NCBI GenBank assembly: GCA_937879855.1 | Contig: CALFMO010000032.1 | Coordinates: 1-64,000 of the forward strand | Reading direction: 5' to 3' | Source: an uncultured Acidobacteriaceae bacterium | GTDB taxonomy: Bacteria > Acidobacteriota > Terriglobia > Terriglobales > Acidobacteriaceae | Length of the DNA stretch: 64,000 bases | Part shown: in pieces, positions 34,881 through 43,008 of the stretch | How the letters are laid out: each line of letters opens with the position of its first letter | How positions within the stretch are numbered: position 1 is the first letter of the stretch | Translations under genes and position numbers: made by a program | The notes under the pieces: generated by a model | Told to the model about the DNA's origin: nothing | Database searches by the model: none | The model's input: only the letters and a program-made list of their open reading frames with translations

Positions 34881-36113
34881 TCACGGACAACTACATCCGG
34901 TGATGACATCGGTGTCCAGCGTGACCGCGCCATTGCGCGCCAGCGCCCTCCCTTCCAAATTTACGCCGGTGGTTATTGTGATGGATGTCAGTGCCAGGAT
35001 GTTTCCCTTGAATACCGAGTTTGTTCCCAAGGTCGCTGAACTGCCGACCTGCCAGAAGACGTTGCAGGCCTCGGCGCCATTGACCAGGACAACATGGCTG
35101 CCGCTGCCCGTCGTGAGAGTGGAGGCGATCTGGAAAATGAACACCGCGTCCGAATTGCCCTGAGCATCGAGAGTGACGTCCCCGGAAACGGCAAGCGACG
35201 ACGTCGATTTGTAAACACCCGAGGTGAATGTTTGTCCAACTAAATCCCCAGCCACCGAAGTACCGCCCGATCGTCCGGCGGCATCAACATACCCGGCCGT
35301 CAAAGCCGTCTGGGCCTTGGCTGCAGCGCCGTCCGCTGTATGGATCGCCCCGCCTGCTAGTCCCGGCGGAAATCCAGTCACGGCGGTCCCGGGACTGACT
35401 CCAACATCCCCCGAGACTACGGTAGAACCGGTGTTGGTGACTGTGGACCCAGCCAGAACCGAGAAATTTCCTATTAACGGGCAAAGAACTACCGACGGCA
35501 CTCCACCACTCTGGCACGGACCGGTTGTAAAAGTCTGATTGAGTGGTGCGGCCAAGGGCTGTTCGCCCATGTCTTTGACTCCCGTGGTCACCGTGATCGT
35601 GAACGTGGTATTTGCTGCCAGGTTGGCCGATGGCGTGAAAGTGGCCGTCTGACTGACCACGTCATAGGTTACCGCGCCAGCCACACCTCCGATAAAAAAT
35701 GTACTGGGATTGATGGTGAGTGAGTCCATCTGCTCATCAAAAGTTACCTTGATCGTCTGATCGAGTGGAACGCAAGTGGCGCCCGGGGCAAGATTGACGG
35801 CGACGATCTTCGGCGCAGAGGTATCTTTGGTTGTGCGGGTAGTGAACGAAAAATCGAAGGGCGCGGCCAGCGGAGTTCCGCTCATGTCCTTGGCGCCAAC
35901 GGTAATGCTCGCGTTGTACACAGTATTGGGGACGAAATCTGTAACAGATTTGAAGGCAGCAATCCTGTTGGTTGTATCGTAGGTAACTATTTCAGCTACA
36001 CCTGCGACCAAGAAACTGCCCGTGTTGATACTGGCCGGATCCATGGGCTTGTTGAATAGCACGGCAATCTCACGATTGGTGCCCACTCCGTTGGTTTGGG
36101 GGACGACCATCAC
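34881..36113 (-). CDS. Ig-like plus ice-binding-like (DUF3494) surface protein
   Basis: Two SbsA/Big_5-type Ig-like domains (REIAVLFNKPMDPASINTGS; DQTIKVTFDEQMDSLTINPS) are followed by a DUF3494 domain (LAGSTVTNTGSTVVSGDVGV ... VFWQVGSSATLGTNSVFKGN), the fold of secreted ice-binding proteins and adhesins. The open frame begins MMVVPQTNG without an export signal. A lipoprotein-like leader (LISVFLVACSGIPNPP) lies just upstream (about 36140-36215) in another frame, so a frameshift near 36130 has probably separated the signal from the body. Confidence 0.75.
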   Translation of the reverse strand: MMVVPQTNGVGTNREIAVLFNKPMDPASINTGSFLVAGVAEIVTYDTTNRIAAFKSVTDFVPNTVYNASITVGAKDMSGTPLAAPFDFSFTTRTTKDTSAPKIVAVNLAPGATCVPLDQTIKVTFDEQMDSLTINPSTFFIGGVAGAVTYDVVSQTATFTPSANLAANTTFTITVTTGVKDMGEQPLAAPLNQTFTTGPCQSGGVPSVVLCPLIGNFSVLAGSTVTNTGSTVVSGDVGVSPGTAVTGFPPGLAGGAIHTADGAAAKAQTALTAGYVDAAGRSGGTSVAGDLVGQTFTSGVYKSTSSLAVSGDVTLDAQGNSDAVFIFQIASTLTTGSGSHVVLVNGAEACNVFWQVGSSATLGTNSVFKGNILALTSITITTGVNLEGRALARNGAVTLDTDVITGCSCP

Positions 36114-36238
36114 GGTCGCAGGAACACCAGGAAACTATAGAGGCTGGCGGATTCGGAATGCCACTACAGGCAACAAGAAACACCGATATCAGGAGGGCAG
36201 TTGAGCCCTTAATGATTTCAAAAAATCCGGGGCCTCAA

Positions 36239-36256
36239 CTGGTCAATTTGGACCAA
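36239..36256. promoter_or_regulatory. Island palindrome, site 2 (upstream of DUF3494 gene)
   Basis: CTGGTCAATTTGGACCAA, 12 of 14 defined positions. On the minus strand it contains TTGACC, usable as a -35. The rest of 36216-36481 shows nothing further. Confidence 0.5.
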
Positions 36257-36481
36257 GTGGCCTTTTGTCTAGAAGCGGGGTGGTCGGGGACGAAAGTGGA
36301 TAATTGATGTAACCAGGCGTGGGTGTTGAAAAAGTCCGATCAACGGAATGTCTTCTCGGCTGCGAGTGCCTCTGCCGAGTTTTTCTTCCGTCAGTTCGGC
36401 TAAGCGGTGGCTGGCCGAACCGGTGTTGTCGAAGGGCCGGAAGATTGCTTGAATGCGTGAGTTTCGTATAGTGTGAATTGT

Positions 36482-36691
36482 TCAGCGTTTAGTGCTCTTG
36501 GTTCTAGTGTGCTCGGCGCAGACATGGGAAGCAAACTCATTGTCGCGCTGCTCCTCGAAGTTCCGCAGCATTTCGCCGAAAGATTTGCCAATTGGCGGAT
36601 CAGAAGCGTTGAACACCCAAGCGCATTCGGAGCAACCCCAACCGTGAAAGCCGCGTTTGTCGATCCATATGAGCTTGCGTTGCGTAGCCAT
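36482..36691 (-). CDS. Small Cys/His protein, WGCS family (intact copy)
   Basis: 69 residues: KLIWIDKRGFHGWGCSECAW, VFNASDPPIGKSFGEMLRNF and NEFASHVCAEH. Two Cys in CSEC plus HxCxxxH could bind one zinc. Two damaged relatives lie in the same island (43778 and 53374), which makes this a repeated cassette family. Function unknown. TTGACC and a CTATAA box lie directly upstream, but the -10 would abut the ATG. Confidence 0.75.
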   Translation of the reverse strand: MATQRKLIWIDKRGFHGWGCSECAWVFNASDPPIGKSFGEMLRNFEEQRDNEFASHVCAEHTRTKSTKR

Positions 36692-36811
36692 TTATAGAAG
36701 GAAAATAGAGCTTCGGGTCAAGATGTTTCGTGCCATTCTCTTCTTCTCCTTGTTCTCCACGACTAGCTTCCGCGCCGAAATTCAGAGCCCGGCTCAAAGA
36801 CAGTGAGCAAC

Positions 36812-37015
36812 TCAGGCATTTGCTGGATCTATCCCGGAGAGCGTCGGCATTTTCATTTCGACCACGACCTCCAGCAATGTGGCCGTGTTACGAATGCTTC
36901 CCGAGATGCCGATGAGTTCCTCTGAGACGAGAGGATGTTGTTCCGCCAGCAAATCAAGACGGTCACTAACATCGTAGAGTTGCCGAATTTCATGGAGGAT
37001 CGCATTCGGATACAT
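36812..37015 (-). CDS. Small helical protein, unknown function
   Basis: Using ATG 37015, 67 residues: YPNAILHEIRQLYDVSDRLD, LLAEQHPLVSEELIGISGSI, RNTATLLEVVVEMKM. Almost entirely helical and similar to small hypothetical proteins repeated in Acidobacteriota genomes. No cysteine motif. Confidence 0.65.
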   Translation of the reverse strand: MYPNAILHEIRQLYDVSDRLDLLAEQHPLVSEELIGISGSIRNTATLLEVVVEMKMPTLSGIDPANA

Positions 37016-37151
37016 GAGTGCGCTGCTTCCTGTAGAGCCTGACAGCCCGCGAGGTGGAATTGCCAAAAGTTCGTGGGCGATGACGGGTTAGGCATTTGTC
37101 ACTCGGAAAGACGGAGTTAACCGTCCTCCCGCGCGACATGTTTACAGACCT

Positions 37152-37466
37152 CTACGCTGCTATGGCGACGTTATGGAAGGTCGAAGTAACCGCCTCAAAC
37201 GTCTGAACCTTGGGAGTTGCATCGATCATTCGTGCGAAGGTTTTCAACACTTCTGGGTAGGTGTTGGCGTTGTAAGCTTCTGCATTGGCCTTGCTGTCCC
37301 ACAGACTGAGTGCAATAACATCCAGGCTGCCGGGATTTGACAATGTGATTTCGTCTTTGAAGCCCTTCTGCTTGCGGAGCAAAGGAAGAATGTCGTTCTC
37401 AAAGGACCGGGTGCAATCGGAAAGCGCGTTCGATTTCAGATGAATAGAGACACTGCGTGCAAACAT
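37152..37466 (-). CDS. ABM-like (dimeric alpha/beta barrel) protein, copy 1
   Basis: ATG 37466 follows GGAGGT. 104 residues: MFARSVSIHLKSNALSDCTR, LPLLRKQKGFKDEITLSN, VIALSLWDSKANAEAY. The pattern is that of antibiotic-biosynthesis-monooxygenase/stress-dimer domains. A close paralogue is encoded in the opposite orientation at 45448, and both have the same ~70-bp leader. Confidence 0.8.
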   Translation of the reverse strand: MFARSVSIHLKSNALSDCTRSFENDILPLLRKQKGFKDEITLSNPGSLDVIALSLWDSKANAEAYNANTYPEVLKTFARMIDATPKVQTFEAVTSTFHNVAIAA

Positions 37467-37490
37467 ATAAACCTCCAAAGGTTTGTTAGC

Positions 37491-37557
37491 GCTAAGAGGA
37501 GAGAACTTCAGATGGGCTGACTTAGTTCAGGAACCTGAAAAGAGGAGAAGGATGCTC
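37491..37557 (-). promoter_or_regulatory. Shared leader element, copy 1
   Basis: Read on the minus strand it contains CTCCTCTTTTCAGGTTCC, TGAACTAAGTCAG and ATCTGAAGTTCTCTCCTC, ending about 25 nt before the ATG of the ABM-like gene. Matching copies are at 40025 (+) and 45357 (+). Confidence 0.65.
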
Positions 37558-37729
37558 AACTCCACCTACCTGCAGCATTTGAGTGGCCCTCTGCCCTGAG
37601 CACTGCAAGTTGTTGTTTCGACACGTCACAGAGCAAATCCGGCACTGCAGAGTCCCAGTTCCGTCGGGCATCTTTGGCGGAAAACGAGCACAAATGGCGA
37701 CCCGACAACGGCAACCTTCTCGTCAACGG

Positions 37730-37987
37730 CTACCTATTCCCGGATGCGATGATAGGGGGCACTTTCCGCTTTGTGCTGGGGTCTTCGAAGGACTTGAGCC
37801 GATCCGATAGCTGTTTCGATCCGTGGATCAATCTCCCAGCCTCGGCAATCAAAAGGACAGTATTCCTGTTCAGTTCCTCGACCTTGCGTCGCAATAACGA
37901 AGACTCTTCTTCGATCTTCCGTCGCAACAACGAGGACTCTTCCTCATGTTGCGACCTGGGGATAAGCTGCGTGCTGCTGAGCAGCAT
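37730..37987 (-). CDS. Small coiled-coil protein with tandem 11-residue repeat
   Basis: 85 residues; two adjacent repeats EEESSLLRRKI / EEESSLLRRKV and an extended heptad-like stretch (EELNRNTVLLIAEAGRLIHG) predict a coiled coil. Probably real because hydrophobic spacing is kept, but no ribosome binding site is obvious and no family is recognised. Confidence 0.5.
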   Translation of the reverse strand: MLLSSTQLIPRSQHEEESSLLRRKIEEESSLLRRKVEELNRNTVLLIAEAGRLIHGSKQLSDRLKSFEDPSTKRKVPPIIASGNR

Positions 37988-38113
37988 AGGGCGGCCTCCG
38001 ATGCGGAATTATCAGATTGCACAAGAGACCGACGCCCAGAACGGGTAACGGCGGAGGGATGTGTAAAGGGACAGTCTGGAGTCTAACCCTCGGCTGGGTG
38101 ATTGCAAGCAAAA

Positions 38114-38284
38114 TCAATCGGCCATCATTGCCGCAACCGGATTGCTGGAAGAACTCGTGATCCGCTGGACGTAGCACTCCTCGTGAACGGCCTTGCCGTC
38201 TTCATCGGCTCACAGATCGATTCCTAAATCCACGGGCTTACTCCACAGTATGCGGGGTAATTTTGGGAAGAGGCGGCTACCCAT
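38114..38284 (-). pseudogene. Dead copy of small CILC-type zinc protein
   Basis: Aligns codon by codon with the intact gene at 53685: MGSRLFP... then RILWSKPVDLGIDL, a TGA where the intact gene has Ser, then ADEDGKAVHEECYVQRIT and a matching end MMAD. Both zinc cysteines of CILC are mutated (R and W) and a 1-nt loss scrambles the N-terminus. The ribosome binding site AAAGGAGGC and the promoter region are still nearly identical to those of 53685. Confidence 0.8.
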
Positions 38285-38337
38285 AAATGCCTCCTTTTGA
38301 CGGTCAGGACCAGCGTCGGCCAAAAGCGAAATCCGGA

Positions 38338-38355
38338 CTGATCAATACAGATCAA
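38338..38355. promoter_or_regulatory. Island palindrome, site 3
   Basis: CTGATCAATACAGATCAA, 12 of 14 defined positions, 54 bp upstream of the dead small gene at 38284. Confidence 0.55.
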
Positions 38356-38382
38356 GTTTGGAGTTTTGCCCACGAGCCACAT

Positions 38383-38400
38383 CCGAGCAGTATTGATCAG
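38383..38400. promoter_or_regulatory. Island palindrome, site 4
   Basis: CCGAGCAGTATTGATCAG, 11 of 14 defined positions with a perfect right half. Lies 77 bp upstream of the plus-strand gene at 38477; sites 3 and 4 serve a divergent pair. Confidence 0.45.
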
Positions 38401-38476
38401 ACTCTGGCGCGCCAAGAGCAGACAGAGATGTAAGCGGGATTCTGTGGATGTGAATCTTGCGCCAAAGGAGAACTAC

Positions 38477-38779
38477 GTGCACCGTGGATGCCGATATCTC
38501 AGTTCGCTTCTTCTGACTGCTGCTCTTGCTGCACCTGTTGCAATGATGGCCGCTGCCAGCCCGCAAGACGATAGGAACGACGAAAATAGACGAAGCGAGA
38601 ACGACAAGCGTTACTACGACAAGGGCCACAAGGACTATCACAACTGGGACGCTAACGAAGACCGCTCATACCAGCGATATCACACCGAGCACCACCAAAA
38701 GCGCACTTTCGTTCAGCTGAACACCAAGCAGCAGAACGTCTACTGGAACTGGCGTCACAGTAATCCGGATAACAGATAA
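38477..38779 (+). CDS. Small secreted His/Tyr-rich protein
   Basis: GTG 38477 after AAAGGAG. Signal peptide (RYLSSLLLTAALAAPVAMMA), then a charged region (DDRNDENRRSENDKRYYDKG) and the motif HKDYHNWDANEDRSYQRYH ... QNVYWNWRHSNPD, which I know as a recurring pattern of small periplasmic proteins in Acidobacteriota. 100 residues. Function unknown; metal or pigment binding by the His-rich part is a guess. Confidence 0.7.
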   Translation: MHRGCRYLSSLLLTAALAAPVAMMAAASPQDDRNDENRRSENDKRYYDKGHKDYHNWDANEDRSYQRYHTEHHQKRTFVQLNTKQQNVYWNWRHSNPDNR

Positions 38780-38858
38780 CGAAATAGCCGTATGCATTTG
38801 TGACCGTCGAGAGCTGGATGTCAAAGCCTACGGCATCCACCAGACGAGGAGCAAGAAT

Positions 38859-38969
38859 ATGCTTTACACGATGACGAAACCCTGCCCGATATGCAAACAG
38901 CAATTAACCAAGCAACAACCCACGGAGACCGTGCAATGCATCTGCGGCAAACATGTTTGGCAGGGATAG
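38859..38969 (+). CDS. Tiny zinc-ribbon protein, 36 aa
   Basis: ATG 38859 follows GAGGAGC. The product has CPIC and CICG separated by 16 residues, a complete four-cysteine zinc ribbon in a 36-residue protein, ending GKHVWQG. Not homologous in detail to the neighbours but of the same general class. Confidence 0.6.
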   Translation: MLYTMTKPCPICKQQLTKQQPTETVQCICGKHVWQG

Positions 38970-39161
38970 CACCGTTCTGGCAGGGCATTGCCCTGAAATG
39001 AGTCGCATCAGTTACGCGCTTTTCGGCAAACGCTGATTCGTCTCCCACGGCGAGACGTGACGCAACACTTAAAGCAATAAACCCCTGCCTTCAGCGCAAC
39101 GAGGTTGCCAGTCGCGAGTGTAACAAAATCAATGAGAACGTCCAGACTGTGGTTGAGATCT

Positions 39162-39383
39162 ATGAGCAAGGCGATAAGACCGTCTGGCCGACCCCCTTCA
39201 AATTTACTTTATCTGACGGATTTCTATGGAGACGCCCTGCTCGCTGATCCCGATGGCTTCCTCACCGAGATGAATCGTTTGCCAGAAAAGGATCAAAGGG
39301 CAGTCGTCGCTAGTTATGCCAGAGGCCATTCACCCCACGGAAAGTGGGGATGCAGCTTTTGGCGCTCACTCCGGCACCAGTGA
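39162..39383 (+). CDS. Hypothetical small protein
   Basis: From ATG 39162, 73 residues; the middle part (TDFYGDALLADPDGFLTEMN, KDQRAVVASYARG) looks like real protein, the ends less so. No ribosome binding site stands out. It could be a fragment of a longer gene. Confidence 0.35.
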   Translation: MSKAIRPSGRPPSNLLYLTDFYGDALLADPDGFLTEMNRLPEKDQRAVVASYARGHSPHGKWGCSFWRSLRHQ

Positions 39384-39456
39384 GAATGAAGAGACGGTCG
39401 GTAGGTGAACAGAGAGCATTGATGGAACTGTGCAAAGGTCCTAAACGTTCCCCGAC

Positions 39457-39609
39457 TTAAGTGATTCCTTCTTTTTCTCTCGAATCCCTTGGTGGAGGAT
39501 TCGGCGTCTTCGTTGAAGTAATTGTTTCGGCGCAGTCGCCCTTATTGTCGTAATCGCAAAGGCGGCCGGAATGAGCTTGCTTGCACTTCTGGCAGAGTTC
39601 AGCTGCCAT
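39457..39609 (-). CDS. Small KCKQAH-type zinc protein
   Basis: 50 residues from ATG 39609: MAAELCQKCKQAHSGRLCDY, DNKGDCAET. The same N-terminus, MATQLCAKCKQAHPGAVCDY, opens the larger protein at 43008, so this is a one-domain relative. CxxC...C...C suggests a single zinc. The upstream gene overlaps its start by 11 bp. Confidence 0.65.
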   Translation of the reverse strand: MAAELCQKCKQAHSGRLCDYDNKGDCAETITSTKTPNPPPRDSREKEGIT

Positions 39610-39796
39610 TGTGCCCCGCCTGACGGCGTCCATCGGAAGCGCAGAACAGCGTGGGCATTTCGTCACCGATTCGCGCTATCGAACTCTCGTTCAACATCTT
39701 CTCGGCTTTTGTGAACATTTCCAGCAACTTTGCGGCGTCAGGATCAGTAACAGCGCGAGCCGCGAGCAGGGGGGCGACCTTCGAGGATAAAGACAT
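39599..39796 (-). CDS. Small helical protein, possibly frameshifted zinc protein
   Basis: From MSLSSKVAPLLAARAVTDPD (ATG 39796, after GGAGGAG) through AAKLLEMFTKAEKMLNESSI the sequence is convincing. After ARIGDEM the same DNA in the next frame reads TKCPRCSALPMDAVRRG, a typical zinc ribbon, so a 1-nt frameshift near 39665 may have removed a C-terminal CPRC domain. Confidence 0.5.
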   Translation of the reverse strand: MSLSSKVAPLLAARAVTDPDAAKLLEMFTKAEKMLNESSIARIGDEMPTLFCASDGRRQAGHNGS

Positions 39797-39814
39797 TTGC
39801 TTCTCCTCCACTGA

Positions 39815-39856
39815 GTTTAGTAGACGGGTCGAACAAGAACTGTCCTCTATTGCTCA
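39815..39856 (-). promoter_or_regulatory. Shared upstream element U, copy 1
   Basis: Contains TTTAGTAGA and, 22 nt later, CTGTCCTCTATTGCTCA. The same two blocks, further apart, lie upstream of the minus-strand gene at 43673. TACTAAA on the minus strand could be a -10. Confidence 0.45.
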
Positions 39857-40024
39857 AAAGCACATCTAATCTGATGAGACCCGCAGCACTGAATGACCAG
39901 CCCATTTGCCGCCCGATTGTGGGCTGAGGGGCAAGTTTTCTTGCGAGAAAAGGAAGGAGGGTCGTCACAGGGGCAGTCAGCAAATTAGGCATCTGTGAGG
40001 ATTAAGCGTAGCATGAACTTGAGT

Positions 40025-40099
40025 GAGCAGTTCCTCTCCTCTTTCAGGTCCCCTGAACTAAGCAGTTCATCTGAAGTAAGCCCTCCTTAGTAACGCAGC
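40025..40099 (+). promoter_or_regulatory. Shared leader element, copy 2
   Basis: CTCCTCTTTCAGGTCCCC, CTGAACTAAGCAG and CATCTGAAGTAAGCCCTCC, followed by a DUF2934 gene that is unrelated to the ABM-like genes carrying copies 1 and 3. Confidence 0.65.
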
Positions 40100-40116
40100 T
40101 TTCCGAAGGGAAACCC

Positions 40117-40335
40117 ATGATCAATCCCAAGACGCAGAAACAACCGCAGGTAAACAATGCTGTGGCCTCAAAGGGCACTCCAGCCCAAGTTGTGATGATG
40201 CCAAACACCCCGTCACAAGACACAATAAGAGCGAGGGCATATGAGTTGTATGAAAGCCGCGGTCGTGAACCCGGCCAAGACGAACAGGACTGGTTTCGCG
40301 CCGAGCAAGAGATTGTCGAACGGGCGGGGGGCTAA
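40117..40335 (+). CDS. DUF2934 protein
   Basis: 72 residues. After a disordered N-terminus the DUF2934 segment reads IRARAYELYESRGREPGQDE and QDWFRAEQEIVERAGG. Such proteins are common and small in Acidobacteriota and Proteobacteria; function unknown. AAGGG lies before the ATG. It carries leader copy 2. Confidence 0.8.
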   Translation: MINPKTQKQPQVNNAVASKGTPAQVVMMPNTPSQDTIRARAYELYESRGREPGQDEQDWFRAEQEIVERAGG

Positions 40336-40762
40336 AGCGGAAGACTGTCCACCTGATTCTTAAGACGATTCGTCCAAAACAATGAAAGGAGCATCCCCAT
40401 TGGAGGCGTATCGGCAGAATTTGGTTCATCCCTTCGAATACGCGCAGAGATCGTTTGCGAATGTTTCGGGGTCATTTCTGTAATTTCTGGCTACCGGGAC
40501 GGTTTCAGGAGGGGTAGCTGCATTGATTGGCAGGCGTTTGCGATTACCCCGTTTACGCTTTTCGCCCTGGATGTCGCATCGAAGATCGTGAACATTTCAC
40601 GCTGTATGATTCGGTATTTCGAATCACCTCGGAAGCTTACCTTCTACTCCGATTCCCGAAGATGCGATCATCCGCAGCCGGGTCAGATTTCGGACAAGCG
40701 GGCCGCTCTATGCTCAGCATGATATGCTTCGTCTCCGCACTGGTTAGCGTCTCTTCGAGTTG
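40336..40762. other. Intergenic, no gene recognised
   Basis: About 430 bp with only short frames; no palindrome copy, terminator or tRNA seen. Confidence 0.35.
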
Positions 40763-40939
40763 TTAGCTGACCACATATTGAGCGCCAAACATTGCGGCCG
40801 CGTCTTGCAGCATGTGGCGTGCGGTTGAGTTTGTCGTCTGGCAAAAGCGTTCAGCAATTGTTTGTCCCGCCATTACTAACTTCCCTCCTCGGCGAATCTG
40901 CGGGCAGTCGTGTGGCTCGATGCCGACCTTCAACATCAT
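40763..40939 (-). CDS. Hypothetical small protein
   Basis: 58 residues from MMLKVGIEPHDCPQIRRGGK through KLVMAGQTIAERFCQTTNST to the stop. Amino-acid use looks coding; no ribosome binding site, no family. Confidence 0.35.
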   Translation of the reverse strand: MMLKVGIEPHDCPQIRRGGKLVMAGQTIAERFCQTTNSTARHMLQDAAAMFGAQYVVS

Positions 40940-41004
40940 TGCTGTATCTAGTACATTGTGGAAGACACGTCCGCGTGCGCCTGTGATGCAGGTCACTTTC
41001 TAGG

Positions 41005-41268
41005 TCACTGAAGTAACGAGGGCTGCCACATGAGCATGCAGAATACCCTCAAAGAACGCATCGGAAAGTTGCGTGACGAAATTGCACGAATTAGTGAGGC
41101 GAACCGACTGTACTTGCAGCCCGGCAGGAAGCTCCACAGCGCAGCGCCGATTTCTGGATGCTCCCCAATCTTCTCTTGGAGGGCTTTTAGAATCTGCTGA
41201 GCACTTCTGATATGGGCTTCTGCGTCGGTTGCTTTATGGTCGGGATTGGGTTTCTTTGGGGTTTCCAT
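41005..41268 (-). pseudogene. Truncated small helical protein
   Basis: METPKKPNPDHKATDAEAHI, RSAQQILKALQEKIGEHPEI, GAA is convincing and resembles small acidobacterial proteins; from LWSFLPG onward the frame is just the complement of the convergent gene at 41030. The genuine C-terminus is lost at a junction near 41125. Confidence 0.55.
41030..41200 (+). pseudogene. Truncated small coiled-coil protein
   Basis: ATG 41030 opens MSMQNTLKERIGKLRDEIAR, ISEANRLYLQ, a clear short coiled coil; the remaining codons (PGRKLHSAAPIS...) are the complement of the convergent gene at 41268. The two genes have lost their 3' ends against each other. Confidence 0.55.
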
Positions 41269-41360
41269 TGCTGCTCGCTCCCTTGTGCCGCTCAATTCCT
41301 TTACTGCAACAGGATAGTAAAATCGGTCCAAATAGTGAATCTTCAACGGGAGAACTGACG

Positions 41361-41719
41361 ATGACGAGAGACGAAGGTGCTTTGAATCTAGCCAAGCTTT
41401 GAGTCGCGGCGTGGAACGATCATGATTTGGACTTGATCATGACGCACTATGACGATGCTGTCGAGTTGACTTCGCCCGTTGCCGCCCAGCTATTGGGATC
41501 ATCTGATGGCAAAGTGGTCGGAAAGCCAAACTTGAGAGCTTACTTTCAGCGGGACTAGAAGCCTACCCCGAACTCCACTTTCATCTTGAGGACGTGCTTT
41601 GGGGTATGAACAGCGTCGTGCTCTACTATACAAACCAAAAGGGGACGCACACGGCAGAGTTTATGGAGTTGTCACCTCAAGGGAAAGTGACACGAGTTGT
41701 GGCGAACTACGGTGGGTAG
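41361..41719 (+). pseudogene. SnoaL/NTF2-like protein, broken
   Basis: Starts MTRDEGALNLAKL, then TGA, then VAAWNDHDLDLIMTHYDDAV and SSDGKVVGKPNLRAYFQR, then near 41555 a frame change to GLEAYPELHFHLEDVLWG and TAEFMELSPQGKVTRVVANY. This is the order of conserved parts of SnoaL-like polyketide-cyclase/ketosteroid-isomerase folds. One stop and one frameshift inactivate it. Confidence 0.75.
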
Positions 41720-42309
41720 AAAGTTGGCTACTCTCGACCTGGAACGATGGCAAAGGGCTGTTCCGATGTTCCGATGAAGGCGGACACGGCAGTGCTGCGA
41801 ACTCTCGCGGATCGTAAATGCGACTCGACATGCTGGTCGGGAATCGAAACTCTGACGTAAATGGCGGCTTTCTTCATTTGGTTGAAACCTCCCTTGTACT
41901 TCTCCGCATCAGCGTGCGTTTAGCGTGCTCGCAGATCGCAAACCCAGGCTCGAAAATCGCAAATCGATCTTGACGTATAGGAAATACAAAAATCAATTCC
42001 GCCTCGCCTAACGGTAGCCAGAGGCTATCGAGCCGAGATCGAATATAGAGAATCACATGAAGACGTGAAGCCAATCGCTAGGAACTGTCGGATTCTGGTC
42101 TTGCAAAGGATGGCCTGGCAGCGTGGCTGGATGAAACTGTTCTGAAGGCAGTGAGTGAGGTAGGGATCAAGCTAATTTGACAGGTGCTCGACGGCCAACC
42201 CAATACATTGGGCGACCGAGACTGTCCCGGAGAGGATCCGTACCGAAAGTCTTGAGACGAAGCCATCTCCAACCTAGCCTGGGAGGATGTTCCCTTTTCC
42301 CTTGTCTCT
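41720..42309. other. Degenerate region before integrase tail
   Basis: About 590 bp with no convincing frame. It leads into the recombinase C-terminal relic and may be remains of an older integrated element. Confidence 0.35.
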
Positions 42310-42390
42310 GACATGGAATCGACAATGCGATATTTGAAGCCGTCGCGCAGTCAGCAAACGAGGCAGAAGGTCAACGAGATTTTCGCCTAA
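42310..42390 (+). pseudogene. Tyrosine recombinase C-terminal relic
   Basis: DMESTMRYLKPSRSQQTRQK VNEIFA, then TAA: the usual end of phage-type integrases, where the catalytic Tyr sits in TMRYL. Nothing of the rest of the enzyme is recognisable upstream, so it is a scar of another integrase. Confidence 0.6.
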
Positions 42391-42519
42391 CGCATATTGA
42401 TATTTCGGCGGGGATGATCGGTTATCGGTGAAATCGGGGTTTTGCTAGGCAGAACGCGAAAGTGCGCACGCCAGGTCGAGCGAGCGTTTGGGACGAAGAT
42501 TGCTGAATTCTAGAACAGC

Positions 42520-43008
42520 CTACTTGTGTCTCTCTTCGATTTCTGCTGGACAATCATGTGCATCGAACTTGTTCCCAAGGTACTTCTCCGCTCCAACAGC
42601 GTCCCGCGCGAGTGTGGTTGGAGTGAAGAACTTCCGCTGACACTTCGCGCAAGACGCCAGCGCCGGAACTTTGCCCTCGTACCGGACGATTACGAAGCGG
42701 CGATCAGTGTGCCAGCCCGGAATGCGGATTCGGGAAAGGCACAAATGAGGTTCAAACTGCTTCGCGATCGCGCCGAATTTTGCTCCGTCCGGGAACGTAT
42801 AGCTTAGTTGGCAATCTCTGCACTGCAGGAAACGGCCCACGGGAGACATCAGGATACCGATGCGATGAGGAGGTGGTGGAGAACTGCCAGCGGACACCGC
42901 ATATTCCAACTCTCCACTTATCGTGTCGGCGCATTCACCTTTTTCATCGTAATCGCAAACAGCCCCGGGGTGTGCTTGTTTGCATTTCGCGCATAGTTGA
43001 GTAGCCAT
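42520..43008 (-). CDS. Three-site zinc-ribbon protein
   Basis: 162 residues from MATQLCAKCKQAHPGAVCDY. Three cysteine blocks: the N-terminal CAKC...C, a middle QCRDCQLSYTFPDG...HLC, and a C-terminal CAKCQRKFFTPTTLARDAVG...HDC. The last block is like those in the 45873 protein; the first is shared with 39609. It thus looks like a composite of the island's small zinc modules. No catalytic motif. Function unknown. Confidence 0.75.
   Translation of the reverse strand: MATQLCAKCKQAHPGAVCDYDEKGECADTISGELEYAVSAGSSPPPPHRIGILMSPVGRFLQCRDCQLSYTFPDGAKFGAIAKQFEPHLCLSRIRIPGWHTDRRFVIVRYEGKVPALASCAKCQRKFFTPTTLARDAVGAEKYLGNKFDAHDCPAEIEERHK

Noticed and set aside
34501..35163. Plus-strand frame of 220 codons
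   Set aside because: It is the complement of the DUF3494 gene and has no protein features of its own.
36660..36720. TTGACC / CTATAA promoter for the WGCS gene at 36691
   Set aside because: The -10 would abut the ATG, putting the transcript start inside the gene; not called.
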